Part shown: positions 54,301 to 64,000 of the stretch, one piece after another
How the letters are laid out: each line of letters starts with the position of its first letter
Numbering within the stretch: position 1 is the first letter of the stretch
From: Amia ocellicauda
Taxonomy: Eukaryota; Chordata; Actinopteri; Amiiformes; Amiidae
Assembly (NCBI RefSeq): GCF_036373705.1
Contig: NC_089863.1
Location: forward strand, 25,399,417-25,463,416
Length of the DNA: 64,000 bases
Direction of reading: 5' to 3'
The notes under the pieces: model-generated
Seen by the model: only the letters and a program-made list of their open reading frames with translations
The model's database searches: none
Told to the model about the DNA's origin: nothing
Translations under genes and position numbers: made by a program

Positions 54301-55325
54301 TCAATCAGATTACCTGTGATTTCACTGGGAGATAATTGGTGTAAAATCATCTAAATATCAGAAACAATCTCCACTCAGTAGGGTTTGATCAGACTCAGGA
54401 CTCACTCTGCTGAGCTCCACCACCTGTCTGATCTCCTCCAACTTCTTCAGCCTGTCCTGGATCTTCTGTTGCACTTCTGCCTCAGTCTCCCTCAGCTGAG
54501 CCTGTGGACAGACAGGGGGACACAGACAGTCAAGTCACTGCTGATGGCTCACTGACACTGGGCTCCAGACCCTCCCACTGACACTCAGCACAGAGCCGTC
54601 TAGAACAGGGTACTAAACTTCCAGATGTAGATCTTGAAATTAATTTTATTTTCTCTGCAAGATTTATGCCTGATCTTGTATACAAACTGTACAATATAAT
54701 GTACAATATCCATATTTCCAGGTAAAAGGTATAACATTTAAAAAGTCACCTTCTTCCTTCTGCATTCCTTCTCTAAGGAGACAGTAGCGTGTCTGTGGTG
54801 GTCTGTTTCAGAGCAGAACTGACAAACACAGATCTGGTCTTGTATACAGAACAGCTCCAGGACTCTGTGGTGCTTCTTGCATAGCCTGTCTTCAATGTTG
54901 CTCACAGGCTCAATCAAAATGTGTGTCTTCATTGTTCCTACTCTCTGATGGGGCTCCAGGTGAATCTGACAGTAAGAGGCCATACACACCAGGCAGGATT
55001 TCACAGCCCTGAGCTTCCTCCCAGTGCAGAAATCACAGGGCACTTCTCCAGGCTGAGTAGAGCGCTCCTCAGGAGGGCTGAGACTCATCTTCTTCAGCTG
55101 CTCAGCCATCCCAGCAATGAAGGTGTTGACACGGAGAACTGGCCTCCTATGGAAAGTCTCCTTACACAGTGGACACTGGCACACAGCAGTGCTGTCCCAG
55201 TACCCTTCAATACACTCCATGCAGAAGTTGTGCCCACAGGGAGTGGAGACTGGTCTGGTGAATATATCCAGACATATGGAGCACTGGAACTCCTCCTCAG
55301 ACAGGATACTGCTGGGGGACGTCAT
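48349..55325 (-). CDS. TRIM E3 ubiquitin ligase with B30.2 domain, gene 2, intact
   Basis: Tandem paralogue of the gene at 31274-35487 with the same architecture. Exons, all GT-AG: 54750-55325, 54406-54501, 54045-54278, 53814-53961, 48349-48908; total 1,614 bp, 537 aa. RING (CSICLDIF, PCGHNFCMEC, CPLC), B-box 1 (CDFCTGRKLRAVKSC), B-box 2 (CVCQFCSETDHHRH), coiled coil and PRY-SPRY are all present and open. It differs from gene 1 mainly just after the RING, in PRY and SPRY loop positions, and at the very C-terminus. There, gene 1 ends ISPVCDTD, while gene 2 reads ISPVRHCYIPILL with its stop inside the 838-bp insertion. Intron 4 is 4.9 kb against 2.2 kb in gene 1 because of a nested DIRS-like element. 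Ligase activity is inferred from the intact zinc ligands. Confidence 0.92.
49342..49383 (+). repeat. (TC)n microsatellite
   Basis: TC tract in intron 4 of TRIM gene 2, paralogous to 33590-33641. Confidence 0.9.
49664..53765 (-). mobile_element. Decayed DIRS-like element with inverted ends, in intron 4 of TRIM gene 2
   Basis: About 95 bp at 49697-49790 (GGGGGAGGGGTTTCTG, CCCATAGGAACCCGATCGAA, CAAAGCTGCCATTGGCC) recurs inverted at 53660-53755. The left end itself is a smaller palindrome: 49664-49702 is inverted at 49897-49940 (GCAACCC..GGTTATCTGA). Minus-strand 53390-52900 encodes a gag-like Cys cluster (CAVCGHHSLPHWSGEVLCSF then CLGR) and a Pro/Ala/Ser-rich stretch. TRIM gene 1 lacks the whole insert between the matching ACTGTAGAT and TTTGCTGCAG flanks. 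The interior is mostly lost and carries the LTR-like element at 51096-52895. Confidence 0.6.
51096..52895 (+). mobile_element. LTR-like element, 1,800 bp, CCGG target duplication
   Basis: Starts TGTAGCGTTATGTTGG and ends CCTTACGCTACA, flanked by CCGG at 51092-51095 and 52896-52899. It is the longer relative of the element at 29909-31238, inverted, and keeps about 480 bp (about 51965-52450) missing there. AATAAA motifs lie at 51704-51709 and near 52266. No protein of note is encoded, which suits a solo LTR. It is nested in the DIRS-like element, hence younger than it. Confidence 0.78.
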
Positions 55326-55734
55326 TCCTGAGGACAGAGGAGTGATGAGAGAGATGATCAGAGGAGGAGATCAGCAGTGTGTCACTACTGCCAGCGATAT
55401 ACAGCTGCTAGAAACAGTGATGTCAGTCTGCCTTGAGAGAATATAAATCAAACCCTGCTTTAGTCTACCCAATAATGAACATTCATAAACAATGCTACAT
55501 CAATTATATTGCAGTATATGACACACGTTGTCTCCAAAAATTTCTATAAGTGAAACTGAAACTCCTGTGAAAAGAAACACAGAGAGTTATAACAGCTCCT
55601 CACACAAGTATTTAAAATATTCTCACATTTGACAATTTACCAGCAGTTATTAACTGAGCAGAAGTCTGGGCAGAAGTCTGTATACTTTCCAGTTTGTTTT
55701 GGGTGGTTATGTGTGTATGATGGCACATTGATGC

Positions 55735-56005
55735 CATCCATCCATCTTCAAAACTGCTTATCCTGGAAGCCAGAGCTGATCCCAGCAGGCATAGGGCACA
55801 AGGCAGGAATACACCCAGGATGGGATGCCAGGCCATTGCTGGGCAACACACACACAGACATACCTACAGGGCAATTTAGAGAAGCTAATTAATCTAACCT
55901 GCATGTCTTTGGACAGTGGGAGGAAACCAGAGTGCCTAGAGGAAACCCACAGGGACTTGAACCCAGGACCCCTAGAGCACTAACCAGCACGCCACCATGC
56001 CACCC
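55735..56005 (-). repeat. SINE-like dispersed repeat, second copy
   Basis: Reverse complement of the family at 17360-17680: CATCCATCCATCTTCAAAAC at the left, then GGGCAATTTAGAGAAGCTAA, TGCATGTCTTTGGACAGTGG and GGAACCCACAGG-type blocks. It abuts the Gypsy LTR. Confidence 0.8.
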
Positions 56006-56011
56006 CAGTAC

Positions 56012-56153
56012 TGTCATACTAATGTTATTTTAGTGTGTGCTCGTGTTACCCGGATGTATAACACCGGATGTTGATACCCATAGATGCAGAGAGATGCTCA
56101 ACATGACTTGTTATTTGCACAAGGACTCTGTCTCATCATTTAACATATAAACA
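56012..56153 (+). mobile_element. Ty3/Gypsy 5' LTR and primer binding site
   Basis: 142 bp from TGTCATACT to ATATAAACA (TG...CA), directly followed by TGGTGTCAGAAGTGG at 56154, a tRNA-type primer binding site used by many LTR retrotransposons. No matching 3' LTR was found downstream. Confidence 0.65.
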
Positions 56154-59100
56154 TGGTGTCAGAAGTGGCAGAAGACTATTTATGATCTCCGCAAATCATA
56201 GCAAGTTATTTTGGTTTGTTATTTTGCAGTTAGCCTCAGTATTGTTAGTTAACAGAGCGTGGTCCTGGCTGCAAACATTCCCCCTCCCGCCGCTACGAAG
56301 CTCAGTGGAGACTGGAGCACAAACTGGGATACATTTAGAGGAGAATGGGAGGATTATGCACTGGCTACGGGACTTCTAGAGAAGAATGATTCTGTAGTGG
56401 CTGACACTTTGAGAACTATTATGGGCGCTGAATGACGACATGTGTACAAACACAACTTGAACCTGACAGAACAACAGCAAGGCAATGCAAAATCTATTCT
56501 TGATGCTCTTGAGCACTATTTTAAGACAGCAAAGAATGTTATTTACGAGCGTTATGTGTTCGGCTGTTGCAAACAGGAGGATGGGGAGTCCATTGACAGC
56601 TTTGTTACCAGGCTAAGGGAGAAGGCAGCCACATGTGGCTATGGCGCTTTGAAAGATTAATTGATCAGTGATAAGATAGTGCTAGGCATAGAAGATGAGG
56701 GCACACGCAGACGTCTTCTCAGAGAATGGGACTTGACGCTGGTCTTGGCAGTGGAGACATGCCGGGCAGCAGAGCTTACTGATATACGAATGAGTTCCAT
56801 GGAGTTAGAAAGGCAGCATATGGATAATGTTAATGCTACATTGAGACAGCCAGACAAGAAATTCCCCTCTGCCACAGCAAACTGTAATACTTCAGCCAAC
56901 TTGGTAATGGACTACCCCAATACGTGCAGATATTGTGGCATTTCACACAGATGTGGAAATGAACACTGCCCAGCCTATGGGAAAATGTGAAAATCTTGTG
57001 GCACAGCTAATCATTTCGCGAGGGTTTGCATGAGGAGCAGAAAACAAGAGGGTAAAGTACACTCCTTTGAAATAAACGCAGATAAAGAAAACAGCACTGA
57101 GAATGACATTTATGCTAATGAGTGCATAGGGGCAATAAGGGGAAAAGGAAAAAAGTGGTTTGTCACTCTGCAGCTTAAAAACAAACTACCACAATGCCAG
57201 CTAGACTCAGGGGCCACATGTAACGTTATGAACCTTAAAGACGAAATGAGACTTGCACCCAAAGACAAACTCACACAGAGTAACACCAAGCTGAAACTGT
57301 ATTCAGGCCAGCTGATAACCTCGTTAGGTCTGTTTGTGACAGAGTGTATTGTTCATGGCCAGAAGCACACCCTGGAATTCAAAATAGTTGAGGCTAGCCA
57401 ATAGCCATTACTGTCAGGGTCCACATGCGAGAGCCTTGGGCTATTAACTTCACCATCCCAGCAGACCTTAACATTATAGAGAAGGTTCAGGCTAGGCCTT
57501 TGAGCAAAGAGGTACTTCTAGGGAAAGACCAAGATGTCTTCAATGCACCGGTTGAGTCAGTTCCCAGCTAAGTCCATTAACTTGGACCCAGCAATCCAGC
57601 CAGTCCAGTGTGCGCCCCGCAACGTACCTGTGGCCATGAAAGCAGCTGTGAAGGCTCAGCTTGGTGAGCAGATGGCCATATGATATCTGTCACCGAGCTT
57701 ACGGATTGGATTAGTAATATGGTTATTGTCAAAAAACCAGGAAAGCTACGGATATGCATTGATCCTAAATACCTCAATCAAGCCCTGCAGCGTTCACATT
57801 ACATTATGCCCATGTTAGAAGATGTACTTTACAAGCTCCCAAAGGCCAGAGTCTTCACGCTCATGGACGCCAGAGACCCCTTTCTGCAGTGTAAGCTTGA
57901 CCAGCCCAGCAGCTACATGACCACCTTTTGGGCTCCATGGGGCAGGAAGAGGTGGTTGAAGCTCCTGTTTGGGGTCTCCATGGCTCCAGAGGTGTATCAG
58001 CGGAAACAGCATGAGCTGCTGGTGGGACTCAGTGGCGAGGAACCCATAGCCGATGACAACCTCGTAGTGGGCTGTGGGGACAGTGATCAGGAGGCGGGAT
58101 GTGATCACGATGCCAAGCTGCTAGCCCTGATGGACAGGTGCAGACAGGTCAAGCTAAGGCTGAGAATAAACAAGCTGCAGTACAAAGTGCCAGAGGTCTG
58201 GATTGAAAGCGGATCCAGAAAAAGTGAAGGCTGTATTGGACATGCCCCCTCCATCTGACATGAAGGCAGTACAGCGCTTCATTGTATTTGTCAACTACCT
58301 GGTGAAGTTCGTGCCACGGCTCTCAGAGGTGAGCCACTGAAGAGGTTCATGGACAAGGACGTCATGTGGCATTGGCTCCCAAAACACAATGCTGCTGTGA
58401 GGGAAATAAAGCAACTGGTCACACAGACACCTGTCCTACAATACAATGATGTGCCAAACCAGTCACAATTCAGAGTGATTCAAGCCAGTTTGGACTGGGC
58501 TGTTGCCTCATGCAGGAGGGTCTAGGGCGCTCACTCCTACAGAGCAGAACTACGTCCAGATAGAGAAGAAGTGCCTTAGCATTGTGTTTGCATGTCAACG
58601 CTTTCACCACTACCTCTGTGGGCATGACAACATCAGCGCAGAGACAGATCACAAGCCCCTTATCGCTATATTCAACAATATCCACAGCTACAACCTCAAG
58701 GTAATGTATAAGGCAGGGCCAGAGGTGTACATGAGAAGAAACTGCTCTAGCTGTCAGAGAATTTTGGCCAGTCAGAGAGGAATTCAGTGTTCAAAATGGG
58801 GTTCTATTCACAGGTCAGAGAGTCATTATTCCCCGGTCCCTGCACACTGAGATGCTGGCGTGAGTACACTCAAGTCACATTTGGGGTGAGGCCTGTTACA
58901 GACAAGCACCAGACACATTGTATTGGCCAGGAATGCAGAGTGAAATCAAAGACTATGTCAGCAAATGCACAATCTGCAATGAATATGCCATTGAGCAGCA
59001 GAGAGAGACAATGATGTCTCATGAGCTACCGACACGCCCCTGGCAGATAGTTATTCTGTATCTCTTTCAGCACAGTGGCCAAGACTTTCTCCTGTTAGTT

Positions 59101-59860
59101 GATCATTATTCTGACTTCTGGGAGATTGACCTTCTTCCTGATCTCTCAGCTGAGACAACGATCAAATGTTGCAAAGCTCAGTTTGCCCGCTATAGCCTGC
59201 CTGACTTATTTCAGATAATGGATCCCAGTTCGCTTGTTTCGAAATTCGGAAATTTGCTGCAGACTGGGAATTTGTCACCTCCTCACCATGGCCCCCGAAA
59301 GCTAATGGGAAGACCAAGTCGGAGGTCAAAAGAACCTCTGCAAGCAAGCTCTGAGAGAGGGCAAGGATGCCTGGAAAGCTATTTTACAGTGGCGCAATGC
59401 CCTAACGGAAGGCATGGACAGCAGCCCGGCCCAGTGCCTCATGGCACGCCGCTTAAAAGCAACTCTGCTTTCATCTCAAGTTCATCTATGACAACTCAGC
59501 AAAGGACTTACCTGAACTCAAAGTGGGCGAAGCAGTGCGGATGAAGCCACTACCCGGGGACCGAACAGGTCTCTGGAGGCTCGGATCGTATGTGCAGAAA
59601 GTTGCACTACGCTCATACTTGTTCGAAGTGCATGGATCGCTGTACCATTGAAACCGGGTTGACCTCCAGCTAGCTGAGCCGGCACTTACACGAAACCCTG
59701 ACAATCAAAAGGGGCACATGGCAATGGAGGGACACCCAGCAAGTCAGGTGGAGAGTGAGACATAGGGTGAAGAGCCAGGGGATAGCAGGGCAACTGCTCC
59801 CTCGCCCCTCAACAGACAGTCAGAGGACACACCTGTGTGTGTTCCCCCTGTCATCATCAA
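56154..59860 (+). pseudogene. Ty3/Gypsy retrotransposon gag-pol, decayed
   Basis: Order matches Gypsy elements. Gag capsid-like part: 56300-56900 (IDSFVTRLREKAATCGYG). Two zinc knuckles around 56925-57030 (CRYCGISHRCGNEHC, then CGTANHFARVC). Aspartic protease near 57200 (QLDSGATCNVM). Reverse transcriptase 57680-58250, with LRICIDPKYLNQAL and the catalytic IADDNLV in place of a YVDD-type box. RNase H remnant 58540-58700 (FHHYLCGHDNISAETDHKPL). Integrase 58900-59300, with an HHCC-type part (YWPGMQSEIKDYVSKCTICN) and DFLLLVDHYSDFWEI. Stops and frameshifts occur at 56432, 56658, 56988, 57402, 58257 and later. Not functional; the 3' end fades out near 59860. Confidence 0.88.
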
Positions 59861-59984
59861 AAAGCCCGCTGTTTTTTCTCACACCATGGATGGCTGTCAC
59901 GGCCACCCCTCCAGCGCAGCCTCCCTCGGGGTCGGGGGGAAGGAGCTGCCAGGACGATTCAGCAGCAGTATCCGTAATGTGGAT

Positions 59985-60118
59985 AGGGTCGGTCACCAAC
60001 AGTCATGCTGGGAGTGACTGCAGGAAGAGTGCAGAAACCGGCCGATCTCCTGGTTCATGCACTCCATCTGACCAGTGGACTGGGGATGATAGCTGGAGGT
60101 GAGGTCCCCCAAGTCCCC
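59985..60118 (-). mobile_element. Second Ty3/Gypsy integrase fragment, minus strand
   Basis: Read on the minus strand it encodes [20 protein letters not shown] followed by EIGRFL, the HPQ[ST]xGQxE region holding the third catalytic residue of a retroelement integrase. Its orientation is opposite to the Gypsy copy next to it, so it is from a different insertion. Confidence 0.7.
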
Positions 60119-60121
60119 TTA

Positions 60122-60636
60122 GGCCATGTGTCCACCAAAGTGTTTTCTGCAGCTGAAAATGCCCGGCACTCATCTGAAAGCACCATCTGGGAGCGCTTCA
60201 GAGCGATTTGGAGGAGCAGCGCTGTTTCAGTGCTATGATATGGAATATCCGTGGAAGTAATGTGTTGAAGTGCCTAATGTTGCAGATAGTTTGTGTTGCT
60301 AACAAATACTGAATGTAATAATGTCGGCACAAGGTAGAGTAAGTGCTCTGGCTCTTGCTCTGGATGAAGGGAAGGTTGAAGCACATAGAGAGAGAGGAGG
60401 GACGGTCGGTGTGGTATTTGTCCAGTCCCTCCTCCGCTGCGCTGCATTTTACCCAAAGTTGAAAATTTTTCAACTCTCGGCGACCAAAAAAAACGCCCAG
60501 CACTCAGCACTCAGCTAGGAATAGACCCGCAGTGCCACATCACGCTGTTGGCTTTTTAAAAACGTGGCGCTCCCACTGCAAACAACAGAAAAAATACGCT
60601 GGCCTCAGGAAAAAATGCTTTGGTGGACACACGGCC
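60122..60636. mobile_element. Harbinger-like MITE, 515 bp, TTA duplication
   Basis: Ends GGCCATGTGTCCACCAAAG and the inverse of GGCCGTGTGTCCACCAAAG, flanked by TTA at 60119-60121 and 60637-60639. It is non-coding, and subterminal sequences are GC-richer than the surroundings. Confidence 0.75.
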
Positions 60637-60639
60637 TTA

Positions 60640-61730
60640 TACTGTGTTCCCTGCTAAAGTACAGTCTTCGTTTCCTGTCTTAGCAATTGTGTAAATACAC
60701 ATTATTATTGTCAAAACTTACCCATCCGTGTGGTAAGGGAGAGAGAGTGGGTGTAACAAAGTAATCTCTCCTACAAAAGAGGTGGTGTGGTCGTGTAGTG
60801 TGTCGCCCCTATAACCCAATATGCAGCGAATCAAGTTTAAACACACAAGTGTTGAATATGGTTCATAAACATAGTGTAACTAAGAGTTTAATGTTCATGT
60901 TCAGGTCTCTTTCTGAAGTGGGTAGTCTTTGTCATCATGTTACACTTTGTAAAACAGCATGATATAGAACTTTTTAGACCTATAGCACATTTTAATATAC
61001 GAGTACTGACTTTGAAATTCAAAATTGATTTATGAATTTGTCTATGTACTTTGGTTTATATATATTATGTATTATGTGACTAACAAGGGAAAGTCAACAT
61101 TTCAATTTTCTTGATTGAAACATTCCACCATTTGGATATCCTTGATAAGCGTGTATTGCATCTGGACCTGACTATTTGTTATGATTCTACCTAACTTCTG
61201 GCTCTGGGGAAAAGGACACAATTAGTATTTTGGATGTCCAAAAATAATGCCTGGTTAGATTCACACAATTGATAGGTCTAGGTTCTTCAAGGCTAATCTA
61301 GGTGTATTTAAAGGTTCAGTCTGTCCCTGGTAGGTGGGCCATGCAGTAGACTGGTGCTTAGTTGAGAGAGCAAAGCAAAAGTGTGGTTGCCATTTTGAAG
61401 ACATTGTATGTACAGAGAATCTTGGAGTGTGCAAGTGTATTTTTTTGCACGCGTTTGGAGTTCTTGGTACTTTGCGTTTAATAAACACTCTTGCACTAAG
61501 TGTTCTATTGTACATTAGAAAATCAAGGCCTTGTGAGAGCACGCTTACCCTCATTAAGAACCCAGGTAAAGTCACAGCAGATTTCTGAATGAAGATTTTC
61601 CATGAAGAGCATTGACCACCCAAAACAAACCGTTAGCAAGGAAACTAAACAACCTTCTGGACTAATGCAGGGTTTTATTTCCATTGTCTTTAATGTTCTT
61701 CATGTACAGTTATCCTGAACACTCAAGGCT
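60640..61730. other. Intergenic, nothing recognised
   Basis: No gene or known repeat. An open frame at 61261-61623 on the minus strand lacks recognisable features. Confidence 0.35.
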
Positions 61731-61734
61731 TTCA

Positions 61735-62060
61735 AAAGTATTCAGCCCCCTTGGACTTTTCCACATTTCATTGTGTTACAACATAAAATCAGAATGGATT
61801 TAATCAGGAGTTTTCACCACTTATCAACACAGAAAATGTTCATAATGTCAAAGTGAAAAATATAATCTGAAAAATGTTTTAAATTAATTACAAATAAAAA
61901 ACAGAAAATTATTGAATGCATAAGTAATCACCCCATTCAGTCAATATTTGGTAGAGGCAGCTTTGGCAGCAATTTCAGCCATGAGTCTATGTGGATAAGT
62001 CTCTACCAATTCGATTTAACCAATTTAGAACAATTTGCAGATTATATTTTTCACTTTTAG
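61735..62060 (+). mobile_element. Tc1-like transposon terminal fragment
   Basis: CAAAAGTATTCAGCCCCCTT, GGACTTTTCCACATTTCATT and GTGTTACAACATAAAATCAG are the terminal sequence of a common fish Tc1 family. GTAATCACCCCATTCAGTCA follows near 61925. It is truncated, without transposase. Confidence 0.75.
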
Positions 62061-62149
62061 ATATCACATATTAAAACTACATTTTTGTAATCGTATCTTC
62101 CCTGTATCATATTGGTGAAAGATACACACCCCTAATATAAATATATAAG

Positions 62150-63530
62150 TGGATGTTTTTTCATTGTAAGTAAATATTTTTGCCAAGTAATTTAAATTGA
62201 CTTGATTTAATCAGCCTTGATGCTACTCCATTAATACCTCTGCCTTCCTTTACACACAGCACTCAGTCTGGCCAGCAGAAGAAGCCCTGCCCCCATTTAA
62301 ATGAGCTGAAAATACTCAGTTGAAGGAGGAACACAAGACACTGGCAACAGATCACTCAGTTTCTTCTTCAACATGATAATAATTTAAAAAACTGTGTCGG
62401 ATTCAGAGCATTTCTGTGCCGCCCAGCTCTCCACAGTGAGGCTGTTGTGTGAAGGCAGCACTCCCTCAGTGCCTCACCTGCTCTCCCTCTCAGAGGACAC
62501 AGCCGCTGCCCTGGAGGTCTCTGCCTGTCCCTCAGGAGCCGCCTCTCTCTCCCTCCCTGGAGTGCAGTGTGGAGTCTGGGGGTCTGGACAGCAGCACTGC
62601 CCTCACACACCTCTCAGCAGCAGCACCACACTGGCCCTCTGTGCCGCAACTTACACTGCTTCTGCTTTCACGTTCACCTGGACCGACCAGTTCCTCAGGA
62701 TCACCTGTGCAGCTGAGGAAGAAACGAGAGTTCCTGCACAGTGAGCAGCAGATACAGTCTTCAGGGAGAGACTTGTAAGAAATGCTACAGAGCAGCATAT
62801 CTCTTAACCGTGGAACATTCTTTCTGCATGATAGCCTGTAGCTCATCTATGGTATGGACCCTCACGATAGATAGTACATTGAATTTTTTGCACATAATCC
62901 ACAAAGGACTCCATCAGCTGTATGTAATTCTGCTGCATTCGCTCTGTGATCATAGTAGCTTTTACCTCTTTTAGCAGAATCGTCAGTATTCCTGTTCACA
63001 ATGTTGAAAACATCTAATTTGTTGCTGTCACGTATTCGGTATAGTTTACCATCCTCTCCCCACCATTTACATCAGACACCAAGTCTATAGGGAGATGTGG
63101 GCAACGGCCATAAAGTCAAAGAAATGGGGGGTGTCCCATGGTGTCACATGTGGTACAAATGTAAGCATGCAGGGGCGTCATGCAGGTAAATGTTTTGGGG
63201 GGGCACAGTCAGATCAGAAGACAAATTACGATTCTTTCACTGGTTGGTACTTACTGCTTTTAACTAAATCTATAGGGTATCCTGAGTTATTTTAAATTGA
63301 CGTGTACTTTCATTTACTACTCTACATACATATTCAATAGTATTACTCCACTGTTTTTGTAGTATTCTGGCCACTGGTATTTCTGATACCACTTACTGTT
63401 AAAACATCTCAGATTAGTTCCAAAACAAATGTATGGGTCGGCACCTAACACTGGTGGAGTGGGACCCTTTCTTTCATATTCATCTCTTGCTAGTCGATCT
63501 TTGGGCATGATTAAACTTGTCTGTTTCTGA
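62150..63530 (-). mobile_element. Repeat Y, copy 2, with Ty3/Gypsy integrase remnant
   Basis: Same-orientation counterpart of 38810-39990. On the minus strand near 63115-63015 it encodes LYGRCPHLPIDLVSDVNGGE. A shifted frame at 62975-62870 reads MITERMQQNYIQLMESFVDY. The coding remnants are frameshifted. The left half shares ACACAAGACACTGGCAACAG and TTTCTTCTTCAACAT with copy 1. Confidence 0.65.
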
Positions 63531-63651
63531 TCAAAATAAAATAAGTCCTTAAAAATGGTGTGCATACTATAAAACCAATAAGGAAAATAAATACTATTGC
63601 AACAGAGCTTTTTAGTCACACTTGAAAGTATTAGTAAAGCATTTATATGAT

Positions 63652-64000
63652 CTATTCAATACAGAAAAGGTGTATGAAATAGTGAATCATGTAAAAAAGA
63701 ACCTTGATGAATATACCCAAGTGTTTCCACCTGTGGACAATTTCCTATGTACAATGGGTGGGTACACAGTGTTCAATTTTAAGATGTTTTATGTATATTT
63801 TTTGAGGGTGATTAGAATGAAGAATTAATCTTGCATTTTTATTCCATGTAGCACCATAATGACCTAGTAATGAAGGAATAAGGGGAAAACACTTATCATT
63901 TCATGTCAAATTATAAAAAGTTAGCTCAGTACACTATTGTCACAATTATGTTTCAGTCTTCTTTTAATATGAGCCCTTGATGATGAAAACTGCAAAGTTA
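63652..64000 (+). repeat. Repeat X, copy 2 (runs off the window)
   Basis: Matches 37885-38315. A frame stays open from 63622 to 63828 (68 codons), with NTEKVYEIVNHVKKNLDEY and FPPVDNFLCTMGG; the protein is not recognised. A TTCAATACAG acceptor-like site precedes the conserved part. The order of X and Y is reversed between the two loci. Confidence 0.6.

Larger units (their letters stand above)
47149..55535 (-). repeat. TRIM tandem duplication block 2
   Basis: Same-orientation counterpart of 29457-35735. It is about 2.1 kb longer because it holds the DIRS-like and LTR-like insertions in intron 4 and the 838-bp insertion at the CDS end, while lacking the two insertions of block 1. Confidence 0.8.

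Noticed and set aside
54921..55446. Plus-strand frames of 109-136 codons over TRIM gene 2 exon 1
   Set aside because: They are antisense to the RING/B-box coding exon, and the minus-strand reading has full zinc-ligand conservation.

Overview
The window looks like genomic DNA of a ray-finned fish, species unresolved. It has intron-rich vertebrate genes with GT-AG junctions, fish-type TRIM (finTRIM-like) genes, and a mix of Tc1/mariner, PIF/Harbinger, L2, CR1-like and L1 LINEs, Ty3/Gypsy and DIRS elements that is typical of fish. No bacterial-style operons, CRISPR arrays or convincing tRNA/rRNA genes were seen.

Layout. 1-950 holds a LINE ORF1 remnant on the minus strand. 1206-1810 holds the last two coding exons of one cathepsin S-like gene whose 5' part lies outside the window. 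6027-13445 is a complete second cathepsin S-like gene (7 coding exons, 332 aa); an intact Tc1-type transposon sits in its intron 2 and an L2 fragment in its intron 4. 13.7-29 kb has no recognised host gene: solo LTRs, a minisatellite-bearing repeat, an L2 LINE, HARBI1-like remnants, a second intact Tc1 copy and a CR1-like LINE tail. 29.5-35.7 kb and 47.1-55.5 kb are tandem copies of one block, each carrying an intact five-exon TRIM E3 ligase gene on the minus strand (531 and 537 aa). Between and after them lie Harbinger, DIRS, L1, L2 and Gypsy remnants. A decayed Ty3/Gypsy element fills about 56.0-59.9 kb, and a repeat pair shared by 37.9-40.0 kb and 62.1-64.0 kb closes the window.

How it fits together. 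Both host gene sets are tandem duplicates of immune-type families: lysosomal cathepsin S acts in antigen processing, and fish TRIM-B30.2 proteins are expanded ubiquitin ligases. The two TRIM copies serve as references for each other. Where one has an insertion, the other shows the empty site, so the ends of several mobile elements can be set to the base or nearly so. The most notable case is an LTR-like insertion at 47535-48372, which cuts into the last codons of the second TRIM gene and appears to supply its new C-terminus and stop codon. I found no wholly new biological system; the strongest observations are this exonised insertion, the paralogous empty sites, and a pair of about 97% identical Tc1 transposases with DD36E rather than DD34E spacing.
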